Assembly (NCBI RefSeq): GCF_021917145.1
Contig: NC_061070.1
Coordinates: 15,090,950-15,154,949 of the forward strand
Reading direction: 5' to 3'
DNA from: Hypomesus transpacificus
Lineage: Eukaryota; Chordata; Actinopteri; Osmeriformes; Osmeridae
Length of the DNA: 64,000 nucleotides
Shown: piece after piece, positions 23,465 through 36,732 of the stretch
How the letters are laid out: every line of letters begins with the position of its first letter
Numbering within the stretch: the first letter of the stretch is position 1
Made by a program: the position numbers and the translations under genes
Notes under the pieces: model-generated
The model's input: only the letters and a program-made list of their open reading frames with translations
Database searches by the model: none
What the model was told of the DNA's origin: nothing

Positions 23465-23605
23465 CTCTCACCTGAAACACAAACATTCTTTACATCTCTC
23501 ACCTGAAACACAAACATTCTTTACATCTCTCACCTGAAACACAGACATTCTTTACATCTCTCTCCTGAAACACAGACACTCTCACCTGAAACAGACATTC
23601 TTTAC
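23462..23605. repeat. 31-bp minisatellite across the znf365 start-exon acceptor
   Basis: A 31-bp unit starting CATCTCTCACCTGAAACACA repeats at 23462, 23493, 23524 and 23555, then in shortened form to about 23605. The first unit includes the complement of the znf365 start codon and its preceding TTTCAG acceptor; each full copy therefore repeats a potential acceptor and an ATG on the minus strand. Confidence 0.9.
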
Positions 23606-24661
23606 TGACAACAAAGCAGGCTGCAAGAACCTAGGTGGCCTCATTGCCCCTAAAGTTAGCTGTAGACCTCAAAACTAAACCATAATATGGAAAATAAACC
23701 ATAACAGTGTACATTGTGCCTTAAATATTGGAGTACAGAGTGGACTAGAATGGTCCTTAATTAATAGGCTAATACTTTATTGATCCCGGCGGCGAATTAT
23801 GACTCGCTAGCCAACCCTGGCTGAAACATTATAGTAACGTATGTTCAGAAGCTACCTACCAAGCTTTTCCATATTTTCACGAATAGCTAGTTAGCTATCA
23901 GGTTAGCCCTACAAAGCTAGCGTCGCAGTATCCAATCAAACTGGTGGCGGTGCCTCCCCCCTATTCTAATTAAAATCCCATGGCCTCCCTAGCTGGCAAG
24001 AACTGTGCGACATGCAGTTGTCAAACTTGTTAGCTAGCAACCAGTTCTTTCTTTATTGCCTACACACAACGAGTTCTCTACTGACCTTTTCGCTAGAAAG
24101 CTTCTGCTGAGCAGACGGCAAGGGTGTGGGGTTCTGGATTATCTGTCAGACAGGTGGATGGTGGTGGATAAGAATAGTCGAACTGGTCAACGACTGGTCT
24201 CGAGAAAGTGAGATAGCTGCACAGTAGATTACAAGTAAGCCTGGATCATTTTTATGTTGCTAAAATGTAACACCTCGAAAGGAATAACACTCATGGTATA
24301 ATAGTAGGTATAATACTTAAAACAACGAAATGATTAAAGGTACAGGAGTTGGATTTCATTGATTTACTGTTCGAGAGATGGCGCAAACAAATCAAGCGCA
24401 CCCAATATTCTCAGACGTAGTCATTGCAGCCAATCAAATGTATTGCTTTAATATGTCACACATTGTAACATCGGTTTATGTTTTCCGGCTCTCAGTAGGG
24501 GCGGATGTATCCTTTTCGAAGTATTTCATTGGTTCAAATGAGAAACCGGTTTACCCAGTATAACAAACCACGCATTCCTTGTCCACGTCCTTACAGCGTA
24601 TTGCCTACGACTGAAGCTTTCAGGGGAAGTTTGGTGTGATGTTTTGCTGTTTCCTCTTGGA
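23606..24661. promoter_or_regulatory. divergent promoter region of znf365 and the SLC22A15-like gene
   Basis: znf365 (minus) and the transporter gene (plus) diverge from this about 1 kb interval. A splice donor AAAAG|GTCAGT on the minus strand at 24086 marks a likely znf365 untranslated exon, leaving about 0.5 kb between the two transcription units. No TATA box is obvious on either side. Whether one bidirectional promoter serves both is inference from spacing. Confidence 0.4.
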
Positions 24662-27600
24662 ATGGATTTAGAGGAGGCATATGGAGTTGTAGGCGAATTC
24701 GGATCGTATCAGAAGCAGACGGTGGCAGTTCTTGTATTGCTACAGGTTTGTGGTTAATTAAACGATATTCAATTTTTACTAAGGGCATCAGATAGCGATT
24801 CGAGCTGGCAAAGCTAGCTATCGAGTATAGTTGATTTGAATGTGGTCTACCAAGCCGGAGGTTTAATGCAGCTTGTGCATAGATAAGATGTAATGTTGAA
24901 AGATTAGGCAAATATGTCATCAATGTGTCACACTGTGCCTGTAACTTGTTGCTTTGAGTGGTCTACAAAGACTGGTTAACATGTAGGGTTAAACAGTAAC
25001 GTGGACAAAATGACACGCTTGAGTTTCTTGCCACCTGATGTAGCCTATGTTAACTTATTGTTATGAGACTCAGCATTCTACCTCACCAGATGTGTGTATT
25101 TCCAGGTTTACATGGCATGCCAGTCCATGCTAATAGTTTTAATCGGAGCTGTGCCAGAGTACCACTTTGAAGGAGGAGCCGTCAGTCAGCCGGAGGTCGT
25201 CCAGTCCGTCACGTTTACAGAGGACGTCGACTCGATTGTCACTGAAGTGAGGGACTACACTTAGTAAATGCGTTGCTCCTCCCTAACCTTGACTGGATTG
25301 TTGTGTAGAGAACTGAATATTTTCACCTATCTAGACCGATTCTTTCAGAGGGGAGGACGTTTTTAGAGTATTCAAACATAGTTCTGTAGACCACACACTA
25401 CAGTCTACATTGACCCTACACAGACCCACATCATCACAATCTTGTAACAATCTGGTCTTTCAGTGGTTCCTCTTCAAGCAGCAGGCCTACAAGGTTAGCC
25501 TGGCGGGTTCATTGTTCTTTGCTGGGGTTCTGATTGGAAATGTCCTGTTCGGGCCCATCTCTGATCGGATCGGGAGGAAACCTGTTTTCCTAACGGGTGA
25601 GGACTAGACCTTTTTATCCTCTGCACTCAACCAATGCTATCCTCTGCACTTAACCAATGCTGCTGTTATGTGAACCACTTGTGTGTCCTGTTCTGATCAT
25701 TGCTCCAAACCATGCTCTTATGGTTTCTTCCCTTTAGCACTATTTTTTGGTTGTCCACAATATGTACTTCTTGTTTTTGACTACCCGCAATGCTGTGGGG
25801 CTATCTTGTTGTTATTATCAGTGACCTATGCACTTTGTGAAGCTCTCTCTTGGAAGTCGCTTTGGACAAAAGCGTCTGCTAAATGAATAAATGTAAATGT
25901 AATGTAAATTGTTCTTCTTTGTCTCAGGTCTGTTTTTCGAGGTGCTCTTTGGCTTTTGCTCAGCCTTTGCTCCCAGCTATGAGATGTTTGCCTTGTCCCG
26001 CCTGCTGGTGGGCCTGATGAATGGGGGCATGGCGCTGGTCTGCTTTGTCCTCACCCAGGAGTATGTGGGCAAGTCGTACTGGGCCATGACAGGTATACGA
26101 TACAAAGATTCACATGCAGGTGTATGCTCCAAAAAGTACAATCATAATTTGTAGGTTCACAATTGAACAGATTGGAGAGATGGTGTGCCAGCATGTTTGA
26201 TAATTGGAGGAAAAATGTATCAAACCTCTTTGGTCTTGATTCTGGTACGATTGACAGTTATGATGCATAAGGTTATGAATGTTCGTTATTCATTCTAAGT
26301 AGTTTATAGTAATTAATGAAACCGTCTACCAGCATTCTGTAGTAATACTGGCAAGTGTTGTTTCCGGTTTTCTTTGGTTGTTGTTTAATGTTTACCAGTG
26401 GATTTTTTGTGTTCTAGGGACCCTGAGTAACATGACATTTGCAGTGGGTATCGCCCTGTTTGGATTACTGGGCTACTATGTCAGACCATGGCGTACCTTA
26501 GCAACAGTGGCCAATGCTCCCGGAGTCTTGTTCTTCCTCCTGTGTGTGTAAGTCACTGTAGGGACCCTCAGGAATCTAATGATCAATTATATATTTTTCT
26601 GAATCTATATTTCAGATTCATGTGGATGCGGCCTGCTTACCCCACAGCCTGATTACTGCTTATGTTGGGGCACATTCAGCCGATATATATACCCTGTTGC
26701 TTTGCAAACAGGATGATTCATTCCCTTCTTTGGGTATGTTTATTTTAGTATTGTGGTGTCCCCGGTCATGACAGGAACCTTCCCGAGTCTCCTCGCTGGC
26801 TGTACTCGCAAGGTCAAACTGAGCGGGCGGAGGAGGTTCTACGTTTCATAGCAATTAGGAATGGAAGCAGTGCCAAGGTTCACCTTCGCCGCTGCCCTGG
26901 CACTGCCAAAATGGATAGCAACAACAATTCAGCCCCCAGCGTATTGAACCTAGTCACCCATCCAATCCTTTGCCGGAGGACTTTGGTACTCATGTATGTC
27001 TGGTAAGTACCACTGATGAAAAACTATTCTAGTTCCTTATTTCTTCTTTTTTTGGTTGTTTGACAGTCTTTCTGTCTTACGTTTCAGGTATGCGTGTAGT
27101 CTGGTGTACTACGGGCTGACCCTAAACGCCAGTGGTGGCTCAGGTAATCGCTACTTCACTGTGGCCATGTATGGGCTGGTGGAGCTGCCTGCATATCCTA
27201 TGTGTATGTACTTCATCAACAAGCCATGGTAAGGGTCTAACGTGTGGAACATCATACATGACCTGTGTGTTCCCACCATGGTACCCCAGAGCTTGGTACA
27301 ATGCCATCACAGCTGATCCATCTCGTTTTTGTGTGTTTTTAGGGCAGGACGAAGGAAAACCATGGCCGCCGCCTTAGTTCTGGCTGGCGTTGCTTGTCTG
27401 TGTACCACATTTATACCAGAGGATACAGGTAAGCACGCATCTGATATCCATCTATAGGTCCAAGCCCTCTGGGTTCAAGTATTCCACTATGTTGTATCAA
27501 ATATTTTCTTTTATCTGTAGGATTGCTGCTCAATCCTACCTCTCTAGCCTTGCTGGGGAAACTGATGGTCAGTGCAGCCTTCAACATTGTGTATGTGTTT

Positions 27601-28183
27601 ACCTCTGAGCTGTATCCCACGGTTATAAGGTGAGTGTGCCTTCGAAGAATGTTTGTGTCGGCGCATTGATGGTGTGGATTTTGGAGACAATGGTGTTTGT
27701 CTGTGTGTCTCAAATCTTTTTGATTCCCAGGAACGCTGGTCTGGGAGTGTGCTCCATGTCCTGCAGAGTGGGAGGGATCCTGGCACCTTTTGTTCCTTCT
27801 ATGGTATGTGGTGTCTGTGTGTGTGGCTGGGTGGATGTTTATTTTTAGAGACTGTTGATATTTATTGTGTGTGTGTGTGTCTGTGTGTTATAGCGAGCCG
27901 TCCACAGCTCCATGCCCTTCATTGTGTTCTGTCTGAGTGGGATCTCTGCTGGCGGTCTGAGTCTGCTGCTGCCAGAAACCCTCAACAAGCCTGGAGCTGA
28001 GACCCTGGATGAGCTGAGCAGCCCCGTCTACCAGCGCATCCTACAGATGCAGGTAAATACCCCCCCTCCGTCTGGGAGACAGCCGTGCCCATCGCCGGCC
28101 CTGACTCACCTCTCACCTCACTCACCTCCTCTGTTCTGCAGGGACGCTTGTTTGAGGAGTCCGACAAGAAGGTGGACAAGTGA
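24662..28183 (+). CDS. slc22a15-like: solute carrier family 22 member 15-like organic ion transporter
   Basis: Twelve-helix major facilitator transporter of the plasma membrane; mammalian SLC22A15 carries zwitterions such as ergothioneine and carnitine derivatives. Exons, all in phase: 24662-24745, 25106-25246, 25464-25596, 25928-26092, 26418-26547, 26775-27002, 27088-27228, 27343-27428, 27521-27629, 27731-27803, 27894-28052, 28142-28183; 496 residues (human SLC22A15 about 547). Visible landmarks are the MFS motif SDRIGRKP (about 108-115), [27 protein letters not shown], the segment [10 protein letters not shown], and [18 protein letters not shown] with the family's conserved late motif. Similarity to SLC22A15 exceeds that to the OCT, OAT or OCTN members I can compare. 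The first extracellular loop and the C-terminal tail are shorter than in human. Orthology versus a fish-specific paralogue is open. Confidence 0.9.
25616..25916 (+). mobile_element. interspersed repeat with the teleost SINE-type tail, in transporter intron 3
   Basis: It ends with GTCGCTTTGGACAAAAGCG, then TCTGCTAAATGAATAAATG, the same kind of tail as the SINEs at 19.5 and 46.5 kb, but its 5' part is unrelated to theirs. A 23-bp direct duplication (TATCCTCTGCACT...) at 25616-25661 precedes it. Left limit uncertain. Confidence 0.6.
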
Positions 28184-28292
28184 ACCAATCGGGTTGAGTC
28201 TGGCAAAATCATTCAATAGCACAGCAGATCTGATGACCAAGTAGGACAGTAAACCAAAAGCCTTCTCTCAGTGGTACGAGCCAAAGACTTCA

Positions 28293-28472
28293 GGACCAAT
28301 ACATCACGGTAACCAAGGGGACCAATACACCACGGTAACCAAGGGGACCAATACACCACGGTAACCAAGGGAACCAATACACCATGCCAACCAAGGGTAC
28401 CAATACACCATGGCAACCAAGGGGACCAATACGCCACGGTAACCAAGGGAACCAATACACCATGCCAACTTA
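28293..28472. repeat. 26-bp minisatellite in the transporter 3' region
   Basis: Seven copies of a 26-bp unit (GGACCAATACACCACGG...) in exact 26-bp register from 28293, about 110 bp downstream of the SLC22A15-like stop codon and therefore probably in its 3' untranslated region. Units differ at a few positions (GGTAACC versus GCCAACC), so the array is not freshly expanded. Confidence 0.9.
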
Positions 28473-31400
28473 GTAGTTGGTAGCACAATTAGGACCTAGC
28501 TATACCGTATGATAGCTGGAAAGCCTATTTGCAGGGAAAAGTGTTTACAGTATATTGTGGTTTTGTATGTGGACTGAATATTTGTGTGTGTTGTTGTGTG
28601 TGTGTTGTTGTACAGCGATTTACATGTGAAGTGCCTTCTGGAAAAAGTTATTTATCACATAATTTCATGTTGTTTAACAAATGTGCCAATTTTGAGATGT
28701 ATAATGTCAAATTTCCATTTAGTTGACCTTAAAGTATCACACGTGCAATCAAAGGTTTATCATTCTTGGCATTATCAACATTCTTTGTATATACATATAA
28801 CATACTGTATTATATAAGTTATATATTCTACCGTCTCGTAAATAGTACTTTTAGTCAACAAATTGCAGGAATTTAAAGTACTGACAGAAAAGTATGGATC
28901 TATTATAATTTTACACTCCTGATCCAGCTAAAGACACACATGCTGTCTTTATGCTCTGGATAGGATCTTCATTGCTCTTGGTCTAAGATGTGCAGGTGTA
29001 GAAAATGCATATTCGGTTGTCGAGTGGTATACTATGTTGACACCAGAGGGCGCTGTGGTAGTACTCACTGCCTGGGCTCTGAAGACCTGAACTGAACTTT
29101 TGTGGTACTGAACCAACCCTGTTCTTGGCCTTTTCCCCCGTGAGGTGATTGTGTCAGCATTGACGCAGACAAAGAGGCCCAGCTCAACCTTGACTCCCAG
29201 GAGCAGTCTTATCAAAGACAGTGGAGGAACCACATAGAGTTTTTTCCCCTCATCACTTATAATTATGCCTCATGGCACAATTGGCTCATGCACCCAGTTC
29301 AACAAGTAGGCAAAGGCGGGTTGAAGAGTTGAACTGTAATCATTGTTTTGGTTTATGTTCCTTCTCTGTGAGAGCCTGTCAGGGCAGAAAATCCCCAAGG
29401 AAGAGGTAAATAAACAAATTATCAACTAAACCTGTGTTCTTCAAATAAGACCCATAAAAACACGTTTGATGAAAGTGTTTTGTGAGGTGAGGATTTATAT
29501 AAGATCAATAACTTTTTGAGCTTTTGAGGAAACACAGCAAAACAATTAAAAAAAGAAATGCAATTAAATCAGTTTTATAATTATGCATTTAATTATCTTT
29601 ATGGACTTGTACCTATTGACCTGTCTCTGTGGGGTCAAAGCAGTTTACTGCAGTACCTTATCCGTGTTGACCTGTATGTAGGCAGACAGGAGACTAGTTA
29701 GGCAAGCTCCTGATGCAACAGATATCATCTATAGATGAATGAACTCTGGCACTACAGTAGGTTTGGCCCAAACAACATGTTACAATGCACCAGGGCTGGG
29801 CTCAGTCATTATTTTTGAGAGGCATGTCTGATGATTGAAGGCAAAGATTGCATAAAGGCAGGCCTAAAGGGAAGCTTTTCAACATGGGGAAATCTAGAAT
29901 ACTACTACTACACACAGAGGCAGTTGTCAACTGGGAGTGTGTTGGAGGATTTGTGGTGTGTGAACACACAAAGAAGACAGTCCATAAATCCTCCAGTCTG
30001 ACAGGACACACGGCAAGGTCACTGATCTTCACAGCCCAGCGTCCTGCTCCAACTCAATATCACCTAGGGGGACAGATGAGCGGTGTGTGTGTGTGTTTAC
30101 AACAGGCTTTACTCAAGAAGCTTCCTGGGCGCTCCATCCCAAGATGACAAGGAGAGAAAGTCATACAAACCACAACTTTTCCACGTCCTCCCCCCCTTCC
30201 CTCTCAGCGTAGCCGAGTCTGGGCTGCCCTTCCCTGGGCTGGGCCCAGCATGCACTGCTGCATGTTGGCAGACCTGTCATCTCCTGCTTTCGCACTCATC
30301 GTGGCTGCTGGTTGCTATAATATGGTATGTGTATTCTACGTTTCTGTGTGGGTGTGTGGAGGGAGCATCCGTCCGCTGTGCCGTTTTGCTCAACCTGAGA
30401 TGGAGGCCCTTCGTTTCCTGAGAGACAGAAAGCAGGAAAGGAGGTGAGGAGGTAAGAAGAGAAGCGGTAAGAATGAGAGATAGAGGAATGTTGAGGATGT
30501 AGAAAGAGGTCATAAAGGGGTGCAATTAAAAAGATAAAGGCAGAGGGATAGAGTGATGAATGGATTAGGAGGGAAAGGGCGTTTCACTGTTTCATCAGAT
30601 AGGGCTCTCTCAGACCAGTGCAAAGCCGACTGTAACCCAACCTGTTTAACAACAAGCCAATAGGGCCTCTAAAGGGCTCATACCCCATAATACTCCTTCC
30701 CTGACACAGGGAGATCGAAGTGGGAATATTTACTTTCCTCTGAACTGTTCCCTTGTCCTTTCGGAGCCACAAAGAAGACGTGCCATTTTCTAAGGGTGAC
30801 GGAGAGAGAGGGGCAATAATGAAATGAGCACATGGCTATGATGGACGACTTGCTACCCAAGCTTTAGGAAAAACTGATCTGGAATGATGGATGTGTGGTT
30901 TGAGTACAGAGAAGCCTGCAGAGGCCTTCAGAAGTCCTAATGGAGCTGGAGCTGTCATCCAACCTGAGATGAGGTGCTGGAAAGCAAGTGGAGAAGCGGT
31001 CATGCTTCTCAGTGAAGTGGATGACTCCAGGCTTCAACATCAAATGCTTTTAGTGTCACCCAGGCAATGACACTGTGTGTATAACATTTGCTCTGACCCC
31101 GGGAGATAAGGAGACTGAAATGACTCCTACTCTATAAACATTTATATTGCAGATGAGACATTATATTTATCACCCTAATTATCAGCTGACAAAAAAAAAC
31201 AAAAGTACAAAGGCTGGAAAGAGTGTGCATGTTTGTGCTGTGCGCATGTGTTTATGTTATGTACAGTACACAAATGTGTGTGCATGTGTGTTGAACTGCA
31301 TGATGATTGAACCCATGAAACGTGTCAGTATAGCTCTCTGGCCTCTGGTTGACCCTTTCTCCCTCTCTTCTTCTCTCCCTCTCTTTCTCCTCCCCTCCGT

Positions 31401-34400
31401 GGCTGTCTCCCTTCCTGGCTTGGTCTGGACAAGGCTGACATTCCCACCCTAGAAAGCAGCCGACTGAGGGAATTGTTTTAAATACGGCTCTCACTGTTAT
31501 ATCAGACTGCTCTCTCGTCTCACTCTCTCAGCCATCTGCCTGCTCGCTGCTCTGATTGCCTTCACGCCAGGTTGCCAGGGGAAAGCAAGTGAACCCTGGT
31601 ATTGAAGACTTCTCCAGACACACTCATCCACATACCGCAGCGGATGAGAATAACTGTCTGTCGGTGTGGTTGTGTGTGTATGTCATGGTGTCATGGTTGA
31701 AGGAGAGAAGGGAGCCAGGGGTTTTACCTGTCTGTCAAGGACACTGCTTTTTTTGCAAAAAGAGAAAAGGAGCCGGACAGCTTTCAAGGTACTTGTAGCT
31801 AATAGAGGGATATTTATTCTCCAGCAGTGAGGGAGGAAGGGTACAGGTTGAGGTCAGTGCACTCAGTGTCTACTAATGCTTTCAACGACGTTCACATCAC
31901 GCTGGTTCTCCCCCTAAAAAAATGTGAGCAAAGTCTTCAGTCAACGGAAGCTTACAGAAACTCCTGAGCAGTTGATAACTCACTTTCGCTTTTATCTTTT
32001 TGTCCTCTTTTCTGTTTCGCTTCTATCACTGAGGCCACGAATTATGAGACTTGTGGAAACGATTTTAACCCCAAAGAAAAGGGTACTGTTCAAACATGAC
32101 AACTTGGGTCAGACAAGGAACAACATGTTATGTTAAAAACGGTACACTGACCAAGTTAAACACCCTGTTTTCTGAGATAAGCTGGTAAAAACATTAGCAA
32201 ATTAGCTGTAGCAACAGCATTGGGTTTGTTAGCATTCCAAAGCCAGTTATGCCTGTGGATGGTTTGGACTGTGAAGCCTGACCAGAGCCGAGACGGTGAC
32301 ACATATCTCATCTTTAAACAAATACACCAAGGTCACAACCTTCTGTGTTTGGATTCCCTGGCCTGCCCCAGACAGACACACGCCCTACACAGACGCACGT
32401 ATGAACACAAAACCTATGGAGGAATGCGTGTCCCTTTCGCCTCAGCGCTGTCGCTGACCCCCAGCCACTGGTCGGCCCCAAAACACACACACACACGCCA
32501 CTCCAGTGAATAGACTGACCAAACAGAGCAGCTTGAGTCTCATTCACAGTGACTGTATTTGTGTTCTAAGGGATGTGTCTGTATGTGTGTGTGATGTAGG
32601 GAATAGGAGAGGGCATTTGGGGGTCATAAAGTCCTCCTGGAAGGGGGAAGTATTAGAGAGTCGAGGAAGGAAGGAGGTAGGGTGACACCTCATACCTGTC
32701 TTTGCCCTTGAATGTGGCTTGCTGCTTGGGACTGGTTTCACTCCCTTGGCCCTAGTCTCCCCTTTTTACTTGACGGGTGGGTGGAACTGCCTGCTGTGGC
32801 CTGACAGAGTTCACGGTTCGTCTGAACTTTTGAACTGGGGCTGGTATGTGACACACCATAGTACAGTCAGAGTGTGTATATCACCATGTGCAGCGCGGCA
32901 CAGTATCTCACAGCATAAACAAGCGTGTCACAGACACTAGGTGTTTATTTGCTCTGATGGATACAAAAGTTCATGAGGGCTCCCAGAGTTCATCCTCCCT
33001 ACTTTCAATTCTCCATCCTTCATTCTCTCCTCCACCCCCGTTCCTCTCTCCCTCACTTCTATCTGCCTCACTCTGCCTCTCTTCTTTCCTTTTTTTGTCC
33101 AATGGAGCTCAGAGCTCCTAGTTCTCCTGGCTGCAGAGGATTCAGGAAAACAAAAACAGCCGATGCTTGATTTAGCAGCGATTGTTTTAACTTCCCTGTG
33201 AACTCTGCCTGACCTGTAGGCACGGAACAAGTTTTTGCAGTTAGTGATTTGGCGATGAGGATTCAGCTTCCTCTCTCGTTTTGCTTCGCTGCGGGGCTGG
33301 GTGTTGTTCAAACTGGCAGACGGAACTAAACATTTGCTTACAGGTCTCTTGGGCAAACTCAAGTTAGACAAAAGCCTACGCCTGTATGGGCTTCTGTTTT
33401 TTTTTTTTTTACAAAGTAAACTTACTTTGTTCTTTTAAAGATTCCATTTTGATTGAGCAAAATGGCCCACAGGTAAATGATTAGGTTAGTGTCAAAGTTA
33501 TTTTTGGGCAATGAAAATCGTTATAAATTGGAATAGAAAATGGATACGTATAGGTTCATAGTTCAGAAAGATGGAACGGATTTGCTCTAAAAGCCAGACT
33601 TGTTTTGTAACATGGCATTGTCCCAATCATAACATGGTTGGTTTGCACCCCATTAGATTGCACCTGAAGTGAGATTTAGGAGGCTTGTTTGTGGCCTCTA
33701 CATTCTACAGTTGTTTTTTTTTTTATTAAGAAATATCATGTAGAAAATAATTTGTCCAAATCAGTTTGGTGCTTTGATGGATTTGTAAAAAAAAATCCTC
33801 TTGAATAAATGACAGATAGCCATCAAACAAATTTGCCTATTGCTATCTTTGCCTTTCAGTCAATAAAATATAATGTTTTAGAGTGATATGGGATGCTGGG
33901 TGTCATTGGCCTTTACTTGAATTGACCCCTTTGTCAAAAATGCTGACGTAAAGTGTGGAGATCAGTGTTGTGGCCTGAATGTAAACTGAAGTGGCTGTTC
34001 TGGCTTCTTTGTATGAAACGGCTCTATTGCAGCTCCTTGCACCTGGGCTCAGTCTCTCACACACACACACAGACACACACAGAAACACTATCTTATCATA
34101 TTTTAATCCTTACATTTTCCCATGACACCAGATGTGTTATACTAAATTCATTGTTAGGGGAGGTAGAATGGAGGAAGGAGGGAGAAAAGACGGTGCAGAG
34201 GGAGCGTTTGGAGGGAAACAGCCAGCGGCCTCTGTCAGTCAGGAGCTCCAGAGGAGGTTCCAGCTTGTCCTCAGAGTGGCTGACTGCTGGAATGCTGCAG
34301 CAACAGATGTTGTCAGACACAGCCAATAATTATCTCTCACCTTGGTAGAGCCCTGCCTCGCTTTGGCCCTTACTCCTTCTGTGCTAGCAGCTTGTGTGCT

Positions 34401-35967
34401 TTCCTATACCAGGTTACTGCAGGAGGATGCAATAGTCATATCTCTTTCAACACATCTTTTACTATCTCATCAAACTCTCTATCACACTCTTTCTCTCTTT
34501 ACCGAAGCTTCTATTGCTCTGCCTTTCCTTTCTCTCATCCTCTCTCAGAATCACTTTTCAAACTTTTTTCAACTTTTCCGTAAAGTAATCACATTTTAGG
34601 GATTGTAAATCAATTTGTCAATATCAGAAGTACAGTAGGTGTCTGATGGCTGGATGTTGTTTCTAAGCCCTCCTCAATATCTTATTTAGTTTTTAAGACT
34701 TCAGAGCGAATGCAGTTTCAAACACAGCCTAACAGGATTCTGACATTTTATCTTTTGGAGGTGGATAAACTGGTGACATAGATTTGAGGTCTGGTAAATT
34801 TTTCTCTAAATAGGTCTCTTTTACCTCATTATTATAATTAACTGTTCTCCCAATGACCTGGAAAAGCTATTTAGAGAAATCATTATTGATGTGTATCTTT
34901 TGTAAAGCCTATAATACCGCTGCCCTCTTTCCACAGAGAGTCTGTAAAAGGTTAGAAGGTCAGTTTTAATTTACATTTCCTTTGGGGGCTTTAAAGGTGC
35001 CCTTACCTAACTTTAGAAAGGATGGTTAAACACCCCTATCACAGTCACCATCTGCCCTCATTAACTCTCATTTCACAAATCTCTGTCCCTTATCGCGTTA
35101 AGGGAAAAGTCTTTGAACTAAAACCCTTTTAAGTAGAGAGGAATTAATGTTGTAGGAGAGCATGAACTCTTACAACCTCAAATGCTCTCTTACATTGTTC
35201 CATGGATGTCAACAATTCCCAAATACCCAAACCATAAAATATATCTCAAATTTGAACCTGTTCTTCCATGAATCACACTGACAAATTGCTTTTACTCCTC
35301 CTCTTTCCCCTCCCCTCCTTTACTCATCAGAGAACTATTTGAATGGGCACATGAAAGCCCCCCCCCTCCCAACCCCATCACTGCAATCTCACGGCCCTTC
35401 TTTATCACTGAACTTTTCTTGACCCCACAGCGGCCTCAGAGCAGCCTCTCTCCCTCGATCCTACATAATACCAATGGTCTGCTATAAGGTAATCTGATTG
35501 GCCATCAGAGGGGACGGACATGGTTGACCAGGAGGGCAAGAGTGCACCAGACATGCAAATGACATTAGGAGAGCTTTTATCCATCCTGCTATGGAGTGAA
35601 AAGTATCATCTCCTCTCACATGAGAACAGTAGCGAGGGGGGGAATGATCTGTTAAAAGTGATTGTTACCTCCTCTTTGTCTTGACCTGCTTACCCCTCTG
35701 CTACACCACAACACAAACCTGACTGCAAACGGCTTGGATCAGTCGAGTGTGTGTGCAAAAAAGAGAGGGAAAGAGAGACGGACGGAAAGAAAGTGAGATC
35801 ATTTGTGTAGGTGTTTTGAAGTCATTTCTTGGCATCATTGGAAATATCTGTGTTTTATTAATAACCTTTCACACATCTAACATATTATCCAAAGGGGACA
35901 CAAAAACTGCAAACAAAATAACTGCATAAAATGTCAATGGTTTACATAAACGTAATTGTCTCAGCAA
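28473..35967. other. intergenic spacer between transporter and cyp26a1
   Basis: About 7.5 kb downstream of both flanking genes. No exon resembling a known protein was found on either strand. Content is mixed, with short GT runs, a CT-rich stretch near 31360-31400, and polyT near 33400 and 33718. Conserved noncoding elements may be present but need alignment to be seen. Confidence 0.5.
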
Positions 35968-35973
35968 TTTATT
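35968..35973 (-). terminator. cyp26a1: candidate polyadenylation signal of cyp26a1
   Basis: AATAAA on the minus strand, 290 bp past the native cyp26a1 stop codon. Distance and hexamer are suitable, but usage is unproven. Confidence 0.4.
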
Positions 35974-36262
35974 GCAACATAAAGTACCTTTAAATGCATC
36001 CATTCAATTTCCATAAATATCTAGCGGTGGAAAAATATATACATGCAATCCGAAAAATACATGTGAAGTTATTCTCAAATATTAACATGAGTGCGTTAAT
36101 TTCTTCATTGCTGAATTCTAACTAAATTCCATATAGTTCCTTATAAAGTATCAGCACATGTCCCATTAGATGACACTTTAACTCAGATCATCTCAAGTCT
36201 AACCAAAATCTTGTTTCAATGTTAGGGCCTATGTCTGTACATGAGACACTATCCTCTAGGTC

Positions 36263-36701
36263 CTAAGGTTCTGGACAGCTGGTGAACTTGGTGGGCAGGT
36301 TGTCAGTGGGGTAGACAGTGGGGCCTGTTTTCATGGTTGGGGGTCCGTTCAACAGCCTCCAGTCACATCTGGAGACCAGCTCCACACAAAGACCTTTAGC
36401 AGGACTTTGGCGAACTCTTTCCCCACACAGGTTCTGGCCCCGCCTCCAAAAGGGATGTAGCCAAAACGGGCAGAGTCTTCTGGTGACTTGTTATCCAGGA
36501 AGCGCTCCGGCTGGAACTCCTCCTTGTTGGGCAGAGCTTCCAGGACATCATGGGTGTCACAGATGCTGTAGATGACGTTCCAACCCTGGGGAATCTGGTA
36601 GCCCTGAAACAGGTCAGTTGTAGAATTTGGGAATTATTTACTGTAAAAAACCATGGGGCTACATGATGGGCCAGAAAACTCGAATTGTCACGTTCAAGTT
36701 A

Positions 36702-36732
<31 letters not shown>

